NCBI GenBank assembly: GCA_964354135.1
Contig: CAYGZA010000090.1
Span: 1-19,620, forward strand
From: CAYGZA01 sp964354135
GTDB lineage: Bacteria; Planctomycetota; Planctomycetia; Pirellulales; Thermoguttaceae
DNA length: 19,620 bases
Reading direction: 5' to 3'
Shown here: piece by piece, positions 14,308-19,620 of the stretch
Position numbering within the stretch: position 1 is the first letter of the stretch
How the letters are laid out: every line of letters starts with the position of its first letter
The notes under the pieces: generated by a model
Seen by the model: the letters and a program-made list of their open reading frames with translations, nothing else
What the model was told of the DNA's origin: nothing
Database searches by the model: none
Made by a program: the position numbers and the translations under genes

Positions 14308-15330
14308 ATGGGAGCTGCGGGAAGATTGGGCGCACTGAGCATGCTTGCACGACCGCAGCGGACTGGTGCCGGGTCTGGACGGCGACTGCTCGCCTTCGTG
14401 GTGATCGCGTTGGCGGCTGTGCTTGGCCCGAAAGCGGGTCCCGGGGCGGAAGCACTGGCGCCGCCGGCGCAGGAGGACCCGAGCAAGCCCAGCAGCAGCC
14501 GGGCCGCGCGCGACAGCGCGGTCCAGTCGATCCCCTTGGGCAAGCTGACCGCAGAGGGAAAAGCCAAAGCGGCGTGGGTCCTTGCCAACAGCGGGGTCTT
14601 CCGCCGGCTGCCGATCCGCGTCGTCCAGTGCGACCCCGATCTCTACCTGTTCCTGGTGCAGCACCCGGACGTGGTCGTCAATATCTGGGAGGTGCTCGGG
14701 GTCAGCCACCTGACGATGCAGCAGACGGGCCGAGGCACGTACTGCGTGACCGACGACATCGGCACCACCGGAACGCTGGAAGTCCTCCACCAGAGCCACG
14801 ACACCCACGTGGTTTACATCGACGGGACATACACCGGGCCGATCTTCGGGCGATCGATCCGCGCCCGGGGCCTCATGGTGCTCAAGACCGGCTACGTCCG
14901 CGAGACCGACGGGCACTATTACGTTACGAGCCGGCTGGACGCTTTCCTGAACATCGAGCCGGGCGGAATCGAGTTTCTCACCAAGACGTTTCTCCCCGCC
15001 GTGGGAAAGGTGGCCGACAACAACTTCCTCCAGACGGCGGGCTTCCTGGGGAGCATCTCCCGGACGGCCGAGGTGAACAGCCGCGGGGTGCAGCGGCTGG
15101 CGGCCAGGCTCTCGAAAGTGCAGCCCGACGTCCGGCTCCAGTTTGCCCAATTGGCCGACCAGGTCGCGCGGCGCGCGGCTAACTCGGCGTCCGCCGCACC
15201 TCGGAGGGCGGAAGACGGCCCGCTGGCCATCGACAAGGATCCCGCCGCGTTGAAAGTGGCCCGCCGGGAGACGGAAGCGGCCCGGGTCGGACCTAAGCAG
15301 GCGGGAACTCCTTCAAAGCCAACTCCCTGA
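14308..15330 (+). CDS. Conserved exported protein, planctomycete-type, function unknown
   Basis: From the ATG at 14308 the protein has 340 residues. A hydrophobic signal or anchor (LLAFVVIALAAVLG) comes before a Pro/Ser-rich stretch. The centre looks strongly structured and conserved: RRLPIRVVQCDPDLYLFLVQ, then HPDVVVNIWEVLGVSHLTMQ, QQTGRGTYCVTDDIGTTGTL and THVVYIDGTYTGPIFG. The C-terminal part is helical and charged. I recall near-identical hypothetical proteins in planctomycetes, but no known domain or catalytic motif is visible and I assign no function. Other in-frame starts are a GTG at 14269 and an ATG at 14341; only the ATG at 14308 has a purine-rich site (AAGAGG, four bases away). Its 3' end overlaps the acyl-AMP ligase gene by 38 bases on the opposite strand. 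Confidence 0.8.
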   Translation: MGAAGRLGALSMLARPQRTGAGSGRRLLAFVVIALAAVLGPKAGPGAEALAPPAQEDPSKPSSSRAARDSAVQSIPLGKLTAEGKAKAAWVLANSGVFRRLPIRVVQCDPDLYLFLVQHPDVVVNIWEVLGVSHLTMQQTGRGTYCVTDDIGTTGTLEVLHQSHDTHVVYIDGTYTGPIFGRSIRARGLMVLKTGYVRETDGHYYVTSRLDAFLNIEPGGIEFLTKTFLPAVGKVADNNFLQTAGFLGSISRTAEVNSRGVQRLAARLSKVQPDVRLQFAQLADQVARRAANSASAAPRRAEDGPLAIDKDPAALKVARRETEAARVGPKQAGTPSKPTP

Positions 15331-16885
15331 GCCGCCGCAAGTCCAGCTTGCCTGTGCCGAGGATCGGGATCTCGTCCACCCGGCAAAAGCTGTCCGGCGA
15401 CGGGATCCAGAGCGGGGGAAGGCCGGCTGCGCTCAATTCCCGGCAAATCTCCTCAGGCGGCCTGGCCAGACCCGTATGGAGCACGACCAGCCGTTCTCCC
15501 TTCTTCGGATCGGGCACGCACGTGACGGCCAGCGACACCTTCTCTTCGTCCAGCCTGAGGATTCTGCCAAGCGCCTCCTCGACGGAGAGGTTTGGGACCA
15601 TCTCGCCCCCGATCTTGCAGAAGCGGCTCTCGCGGCCGGTGATCCGGATGAACCCCTCGGCGTCGATCACTGCGATGTCGCCGGTCACGTACCAGCCGTC
15701 GCGGATCACCTCGGCCGTCAGCTCGGGCTGACCGAGATACCCCTTCATGACGTTGTGGCCCTTGACCAGCAGCATCCCGGACTTCTCGCGCCCGAGGTCC
15801 TGACCGCTCTCCGGGTCCACGACCTTGACCTGGACCCCCGAGACGGGCCGGCCGACCGTCCCCTCTTTGCTTCCCGGCCGATAGCCGCGGGATCGCTTGG
15901 GCGGGATGTTGCAGGAGACGACCGGCGACAGCTCCGTGGTGCCGTATCCTTCCAGGGGCCGGATCCCGAACTTCTCCTCGAAGGCATCGGCCACGTCCCT
16001 GGGCAGTTTTTCCGCCCCCGTGACCGCGACCTCCAGCTTGGCGAAATCCTCGCGCGGGCAGCGCCTGATATAGGAACGCAGGAATGTCGGCGCAGCGACC
16101 AGGATGGTGACGCCGTGCTCCCGGCACAGGGTCCCCACCTGCCGGTAATCCAGCGGGTTGAAGTGGTAGACGACCTTCGGGTCCAGCATCAGCCCCGCCC
16201 ACATCGCCACCGTGTAGCCGAACGAATGAAAAAACGGCAGGATGCCCAAGAGCACGTCGCTCTTCCGAAGATCGAGGACCCCGTTGAAGGCCTCCACGTT
16301 CGAGCCGACGTTGCGGTGCGTGAGCATGACCCCCTTGGGGTCTCCGGTGGATCCCGAGGTGAAGATCACCGTCATCAGGTCTTCGGGGTCAACCCTCGAA
16401 AGCCCCAGGCAGCGCTCGAGCACGGCCGCGGGCAACACCCACGTTTGCAGGGCGGCGGCGAGCTTGTCGACCAGCGTCACCTTGTCGCGAAGGTCCTCCA
16501 GGAGCACCAGCTCGGCGTCCATGCGGAGATGGCCGAATCGCTCCATGACTTTCCGGCTGGTCAACACGCGGCGGATCCCGCCGCGGGCGATGCACAGGTT
16601 CATCACCTCGGAGGAGACCGTGTAGTTGAGGTTGATGGGAACCCGTTTGTCCAGGATCAGGGCCGCGTTGGCCACCACGGCTGCCACCGACGGCGGCAAG
16701 AGCAGACCCACGTGCTTCTCGTCGGGCGCCAGCACGTGGCGCGCCAGCAACCTGCGGAAAACCAGGGATCGGGTCAACAGTCCCGCTCCGGTTAACTCCG
16801 TGCCGGTGGAGTCGGCGACTTTGCGATGCCGCAGGCTGCGGCGGCACATTCGCAGGAAATTCCGCGACGGAATCCTCCAGCCCAT
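15293..16885 (-). CDS. Acyl-AMP ligase / acyl-CoA or acyl-ACP synthetase of the ANL superfamily
   Basis: The enzyme activates a carboxylic acid, probably a fatty acid, to an acyl-AMP with ATP and transfers it to a thiol carrier. The 530-residue protein has all core motifs: the ATP loop TSGSTGDPKG at 176-185, YGTTE at 314-318, TGD at 401-403, the hinge GRESRFCKIGGEM at 417-429, and the catalytic lysine in GTGKLDLR (Lys513). The C-terminal FCKIGGEMVPNLSVEEAL stretch resembles the ligase half of the Aas acyltransferase/acyl-ACP synthetase, but no PlsC-like acyltransferase domain is attached here. A role in recycling fatty acids into membrane lipids is therefore possible, not shown. The ATG at 16883-16885 has no strong Shine-Dalgarno site. 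The 3' end overlaps the convergent neighbour. Confidence 0.9.
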   Translation of the reverse strand: MGWRIPSRNFLRMCRRSLRHRKVADSTGTELTGAGLLTRSLVFRRLLARHVLAPDEKHVGLLLPPSVAAVVANAALILDKRVPINLNYTVSSEVMNLCIARGGIRRVLTSRKVMERFGHLRMDAELVLLEDLRDKVTLVDKLAAALQTWVLPAAVLERCLGLSRVDPEDLMTVIFTSGSTGDPKGVMLTHRNVGSNVEAFNGVLDLRKSDVLLGILPFFHSFGYTVAMWAGLMLDPKVVYHFNPLDYRQVGTLCREHGVTILVAAPTFLRSYIRRCPREDFAKLEVAVTGAEKLPRDVADAFEEKFGIRPLEGYGTTELSPVVSCNIPPKRSRGYRPGSKEGTVGRPVSGVQVKVVDPESGQDLGREKSGMLLVKGHNVMKGYLGQPELTAEVIRDGWYVTGDIAVIDAEGFIRITGRESRFCKIGGEMVPNLSVEEALGRILRLDEEKVSLAVTCVPDPKKGERLVVLHTGLARPPEEICRELSAAGLPPLWIPSPDSFCRVDEIPILGTGKLDLRRLRELALKEFPPA

Positions 16886-17296
16886 CTCACAATCCCATTG
16901 GCCAAGCCCCGGAAGGTCACAATCAGGCTACGTTATCGTACCACTCGTCGCGGCCTGCCTCAATTGGGGGAAGCCGCGGCGGCGTCCGCGTGTCTCGCCC
17001 GGAACGTCCTCCCGCTCCACAGGGCCTTTCAGACCGCGCGGTTGCGCGCCGGGATTCTCGATGTTTCGGGAATCCCCGGAGCGGACCGCTTTGCCCCGGC
17101 CGGGTCCGCTTCTTCCGGACGAGCGGAAAAACCGGCCCCACGGACAAGGAATAAGCGGTAAGACCCAACCACGCCTGAAGTTACGGCTTGCCACGGTTCG
17201 ATGAAGGGGGACGGTACGCGGTCAGCCACTGTCCCAGACGGTCGCCGGCGCCAGGACGCTTCCAGCCTTGTCGGGCGACCGCCCAGGAGTCTGGTC
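16886..17296. other. Intergenic region between the divergent ligase and small membrane-protein genes
   Basis: This is 411 bases without a convincing gene. Open frames here have low-complexity Arg/Pro-rich translations and no family resemblance. It holds the candidate ligase promoter near 16935-16963, a seven-bp inverted repeat GGGATTC/GAATCCC at 17051-17076, and the ribosome site of the next gene at 17285-17289. No strong plus-strand promoter was found. Confidence 0.55.
16935..16963 (-). promoter_or_regulatory. Candidate promoter of the acyl-AMP ligase gene
   Basis: On the minus strand TTGAGG (16958-16963) and TACGAT (16935-16940) are spaced by 17 bases, each with four of six matches. A start near 16928 would give a leader of about 43 bases. 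The match is moderate and could be chance. Confidence 0.35.
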
Positions 17297-17587
17297 ATGG
17301 ACATCAATAGGAATCAGGTTTTTCTCGTCGGTCTGGTCTTGATCTTCGTTGGGGTGCAGTTCCGGATGATAGACGCGATGGTCCTCAGCCCCAAGGCGAC
17401 CAAGGTCCTGGCCGAGCAGTTTGGACATCCCGGTGCCGCTGCTGTCGACAGGGTAGAAGCGTTCCTGGGAAAAGAGCCGGTGCTCCCGGCCAGAATAGTC
17501 CGGCCGCCGGAATGGCTCGGTTGGATGCTGCTGTCGCTCGGGGGCGTTTTCGTGCTCCAGAGTTTCACCATGGCCAAGCCGGCCTGA
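17297..17587 (+). CDS. Small two-helix membrane protein, function unknown
   Basis: This is a 96-residue protein with two membrane segments, QVFLVGLVLIFVGVQFRMI near the N-terminus and WLGWMLLSLGGVFVLQSF near the C-terminus. Between them lies a loop of about 45 residues (AMVLSPKATKVLAEQFGH, then VEAFLGKEPVLPARIVRPP). The ATG at 17297 has AGGAG (17285-17289) seven bases upstream, which decides this start over the earlier in-frame ATG at 17201. I recognise no domain. It is followed 54 bases later by another small exported-protein gene on the same strand. Confidence 0.75.
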   Translation: MDINRNQVFLVGLVLIFVGVQFRMIDAMVLSPKATKVLAEQFGHPGAAAVDRVEAFLGKEPVLPARIVRPPEWLGWMLLSLGGVFVLQSFTMAKPA

Positions 17588-17641
17588 CCCCCCAAGCCCG
17601 GGCCGCGCAACGCAACCCTCGCCACTGCCAGGCCCCCCATC

Positions 17642-18217
17642 ATGCCGCCTCGCCGCTCCGACGACCGCCCACGCCAACGAGTCAAGCGATTTCGTTTCCC
17701 GGCGGCGGCCATGCCCGAGATCCTGCGAAGCACGGCGGCACTGGCAGCCCTCCTTTTAGGAGCCGCGTTGGTGTCGGGAACAGACCCTCGCCCGACGGCC
17801 CCGCCCGGCAGTCCCCCGGCCGAAAAGGCGACCACCGCAGCCGAGAAGGCGACCACCGCAGCGGAGAAGGCGACCACCGCAGCCGAGAAGGCGGCCACCG
17901 CAGCGGAAAAAAACGCGGCCCCAACTGAAAACGCTCTCCGCCGCGCCCGGGAAGGGACCGAGATCGTGGACCAGGTCGGGCATTTCCAGATCACCGGCGA
18001 CCGGGTGGTCTTCTTCTCCGAGCCGGACAATCGGCGTTTCGTTTCCCTGGAGAACCTGAATCTGGAGCGGGTCGCTCGCACCATCGCCGACCGTCCCGAG
18101 CCACTGCAATGGAAGATCAGCGGGCTGGTCACGGAATTCCGGGGCAGTAACTTCCTATTGATCCAACGGGCGATTCTCCGCGGCAAAAGCGACGTCGCCA
18201 AGGAGAAAGGCATGTAG
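17642..18217 (+). CDS. Exported protein with AEK heptad repeats, function unknown
   Basis: The frame encodes 191 residues. A hydrophobic signal (LRSTAALAALLLGAALVSG) follows a basic N-terminus. Next comes a Pro-rich stretch and four to five tandem heptads (AEKATTA three times, AEKAATA, AEKNAAP), probably a helical or extended stalk. The C-terminal 90 residues look like a folded domain (GTEIVDQVGHFQITGDRVVF, LENLNLERVARTIADRPEPL, VTEFRGSNFLLIQRAIL), which I recall from planctomycete hypothetical proteins. The pattern suggests a small beta-rich domain, but no function follows. The ATG at 17642 is the first in frame; an ATG at 17711 would give a more usual signal peptide. Neither has a Shine-Dalgarno site. 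It probably shares a transcript with the preceding small membrane-protein gene. Confidence 0.7.
   Translation: MPPRRSDDRPRQRVKRFRFPAAAMPEILRSTAALAALLLGAALVSGTDPRPTAPPGSPPAEKATTAAEKATTAAEKATTAAEKAATAAEKNAAPTENALRRAREGTEIVDQVGHFQITGDRVVFFSEPDNRRFVSLENLNLERVARTIADRPEPLQWKISGLVTEFRGSNFLLIQRAILRGKSDVAKEKGM
17819..17923 (+). repeat. 21-bp in-frame tandem repeat, four copies plus one degenerate
   Basis: Units start at 17819, 17840, 17861 and 17882, each close to GAGAAGGCGACCACCGCAGC in phase, with a decayed fifth unit at 17903-17923 that contains a run of seven A (17907-17913). A 21-base period keeps the frame, so copy number can change without breaking the protein. Confidence 0.9.
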
Positions 18218-18255
18218 CCGGGAGCCCGTGCAGCCTATCGGTTAGGCCATCCTTC

Positions 18256-18283
18256 TTGACACCCATATTGGTGGTTGTATGAT
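18256..18283 (+). promoter_or_regulatory. Near-consensus sigma-70 promoter of the STAS gene
   Basis: A perfect TTGACA (18256-18261), a 16-base spacer and TATGAT (18278-18283, five of six) make the strongest promoter match in the window. Transcription would start near 18290, leaving a GC-rich leader of about 128 bases before the ATG at 18419. This rules out an upstream in-frame ATG at 18275 as the true start, because it lies inside the promoter. The leader contains paired GCCGGC blocks and could be structured. Confidence 0.75.
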
Positions 18284-18418
18284 GGGGACGCGGAGGAGCG
18301 AGGAAGGGCCATCCGGACACCGGCCGGACGCGCGCGGAGTGGCCGCCCAGCCGGCGGCTGCGATGCCGGCTTCCGGCCGAGCCGATCGTTGTGCAGATAC
18401 CGTCAGAGGAGCCTCGTG

Positions 18419-18772
18419 ATGGCTGCTTTCCGACGCCTGATGACAAACGAAGTCGGCGACGTCACGGTCGTCCACTTCCGCGATCAGAAGATTATCGAGG
18501 ACCTGAGCATCCAGGAGCTGGGCCAGGAACTCTTCCAGCTCGTGGAGGCCGAGAAGCGGCGAAAGCTGGTGCTGAACTTCGCGAACGTGGAGTTCCTGTC
18601 CAGCGGGGCCTTGGGAAAACTCATCACCCTGGACAAGAAGGTGAAGACTCACAACGGCCAGTTGAGACTCTGCGCCATCCGACCGCAAATCTACGAGGTC
18701 TTCGTCATCACCAAGCTCCATCGGCTGTTCGACATCCGCGGAGATGAAGCAGACGCGCTGGCGGCCTTCTAG
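18419..18772 (+). CDS. STAS-domain anti-sigma factor antagonist
   Basis: This 117-residue cytoplasmic protein is a single STAS domain, the fold of SpoIIAA/RsbV antagonists. In a partner switch such a protein binds an anti-sigma kinase when unphosphorylated and so frees the kinase's target. The body reads VTVVHFRDQKIIEDLSIQEL, KLVLNFANVEFLSSGALGKL and QLRLCAIRPQIYEVFVITKL. At the phosphorylation site the usual Asp-Ser pair is Ser61-Ser62 (FLSSGALG), so Ser62 is the expected target. The ATG at 18419 has AGAGGAG (18405-18411) seven bases upstream. A kinase-like partner follows on the same strand. No sigma factor or PP2C phosphatase is in the window. Confidence 0.9.
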   Translation: MAAFRRLMTNEVGDVTVVHFRDQKIIEDLSIQELGQELFQLVEAEKRRKLVLNFANVEFLSSGALGKLITLDKKVKTHNGQLRLCAIRPQIYEVFVITKLHRLFDIRGDEADALAAF

Positions 18773-18813
18773 GGGGCGATGAGGGGAGGATTACCACATA
18801 ATCGGGGTTTCAC

Positions 18814-18907
18814 GATTCCCGTAGGGCGAGGCCCCTCGCGAGCCCGGCAAGAACCCGGGTCGGCGACAAGAAGTGCAGTTCGGCAGGAGCCTTGCCCTCC
18901 CGGAATC
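18814..18907. repeat. Degenerate copy of the REP/MITE-like palindrome between STAS and HATPase genes
   Basis: Left arm 18814-18842 and right arm 18879-18907 pair imperfectly. Both keep the GATTCC end, the AGGGC block and an AGGC core. The right arm carries CGGCAGGAGCC and the same GGAATCA tail as the copy at 10089-10178. The element is older or more decayed than that copy. It lies in the 176-base gap between two genes expected to be co-expressed. Confidence 0.75.
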
Positions 18908-18948
18908 AGGTAACCTCGCGAACCGTTTGAGTGCGGAATCCGCCTTCC

Positions 18949-19455
18949 ATGTCTGACAAGCAGTGGGTTTGGAACCGCAAATTCACAATCCCCAGCAATG
19001 CCGGGGCAGGCCGCCGCGTCCAACAAGTGATCCTCGAACAGCTCCGCCGCCACCAGTGGGACGAACACGACCTGTTTTGCGTCCACCTCGCCACCGAAGA
19101 GGCGCTGGTCAACGCGATCAAGCACGGCAACCACTACGACGCCGACAAGCGGGTCCGAATCCGCTGCCGGGTATCGCCCGCCCTGGTGCGGATTGAAGTC
19201 GCCGATGAAGGACCGGGGTTCGATCTCAGCCAAGTCCCGGACCCAAGGGACCCCTGCCAGTTAGAATCCCCCTGCGGAAGGGGAATCATGCTCATGCGGA
19301 GTTTCATGTCCCGGGTGCAATTCAACAAGCTGGGAAACCAGGTGATTCTGGAGAAGGAGCGAGCCGGGTCCCGCCAACCGCTCTCGGGCGAGGGCATTAT
19401 CGGGGGGAATCAGACCGCGCGGCCGACAAGCGAAGGCGCCGTGCGGAAACACTAA
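18949..19455 (+). CDS. Anti-sigma regulatory-type serine kinase (HATPase_c, RsbW/SpoIIAB-like)
   Basis: This 168-residue cytoplasmic protein has the GHKL ATPase fold of small anti-sigma kinases. The N box is HLATEEALVNAIKHGN (Glu50-Glu51, Asn55), the G1 box VADEGPGFD (Asp86, Gly88, Gly90) and the G2 box CGRGIMLMRSFM. It would phosphorylate the STAS protein encoded 176 bases upstream and bind a sigma factor or other target. The last 30 or so residues (RAGSRQPLSGEGIIGG onward) form a polar tail beyond the fold. The ATG at 18949 is preferred because the protein begins near the usual point; a GTG at 18931 is in frame. Neither has a Shine-Dalgarno site, possibly because a repeat lies just upstream. 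Confidence 0.88.
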   Translation: MSDKQWVWNRKFTIPSNAGAGRRVQQVILEQLRRHQWDEHDLFCVHLATEEALVNAIKHGNHYDADKRVRIRCRVSPALVRIEVADEGPGFDLSQVPDPRDPCQLESPCGRGIMLMRSFMSRVQFNKLGNQVILEKERAGSRQPLSGEGIIGGNQTARPTSEGAVRKH

Positions 19456-19518
19456 ATGACGGTTCGTCCGGCAGCCGCCGCGACCGCTCGCGCTGCCCGG
19501 CGAGGTCTGGATCAACCC

Positions 19519-19536
19519 TCCGGCCGATGGGCCGGA
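19519..19536 (+). terminator. Hairpin after the kinase gene, possible terminator
   Basis: TCCGGCC (19519-19525) and GGCCGGA (19530-19536) form a seven-bp stem with a GATG loop, 64 bases after the kinase stop. No T-run follows, so intrinsic termination is unproven. The last 80 bases of the window are more AT-rich and end without a recognisable gene. Confidence 0.4.
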
Positions 19537-19620
19537 ACCCCGTATGCTACAACTACCGCGCGACACTAAGGGCGCGCTCATAAATAACTTGAACAAATTG
19601 GTATTGCCTCATCAGGGAGA

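Noticed and set aside
17907..17913. Programmed frameshifting at the seven-A run
   Set aside because: The downstream domain is in the same frame as the upstream signal peptide, and no pseudoknot or alternative frame product was evident. The run is simply part of a decayed repeat unit.
17314..18213. 299-codon minus-strand frame with AFSAAVV repeats
   Set aside because: The repeats are the antisense translation of the AEKATTA units. The plus-strand frames have a ribosome site, signal peptide and membrane segments, and fit better.
18275..18418. N-terminal extension of the STAS protein from an ATG at 18275
   Set aside because: That ATG overlaps the space between a perfect TTGACA and TATGAT, so it would not be in the transcript. 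The ATG at 18419 has a good Shine-Dalgarno site and the normal STAS length.

Overview
The window is GC-rich DNA, probably chromosomal, and looks like a planctomycete (Pirellulales-like). No rRNA or other taxonomic marker is present. The assignment rests on several protein types I associate with that phylum: a secreted PQQ-propeller protein, a conserved family around residues LPIRVVQCDPDLYLF, small secreted proteins with AEK repeats, and an STAS protein paired with a small ATPase. Palindromic repeats scattered between and inside genes point the same way. This is recalled family knowledge, not a search result. No phage, plasmid, tRNA, CRISPR or intact insertion sequence is visible.

Layout. (1) Positions 1-197, minus: the start of an antitoxin-like small protein cut by the window edge, with a good promoter. 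(2) 380-6415, minus: a complete tripartite RND efflux operon, transcribed pump, then lipoprotein adaptor, then TolC-type outer-membrane channel, with a plausible promoter near 6567-6595. (3) 6647-9701, minus: a secreted PQQ-type beta-propeller protein followed 31 bases later by an FmdB-type zinc-ribbon protein, with a promoter near 9747-9775. (4) 9911-11971, plus: a CelD/BioF2-type GNAT acyltransferase carrying an in-frame palindromic repeat, then a HAD phosphatase, with a second repeat family between them. (5) 12112-13962, minus: a membrane-anchored HEAT-repeat protein and a short MscS-like channel whose stop codon lies inside a 25-bp tandem repeat. (6) 14308-15330, plus, and 15293-16885, minus: a conserved planctomycete-type exported protein and an acyl-AMP ligase, convergent and overlapping by 38 bases. 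(7) 17297-18217, plus: two small membrane or exported proteins of unknown function. (8) 18419-19455, plus: an STAS antagonist and a HATPase anti-sigma-type kinase, a likely partner-switching pair behind a near-consensus sigma-70 promoter, with a degenerate copy of the GNAT-gene palindrome between them.

How it works together. The efflux operon is a self-contained export machine. The STAS/HATPase pair is a self-contained regulatory switch with no sigma factor or phosphatase visible in the window. The rest appears to be core or lineage-specific housekeeping genes. I found no clear new multi-gene system. The least ordinary signal is the layer of small palindromic and tandem repeats, which enters one reading frame, supplies the stop codon of another gene, and separates the two genes of the partner-switching pair.
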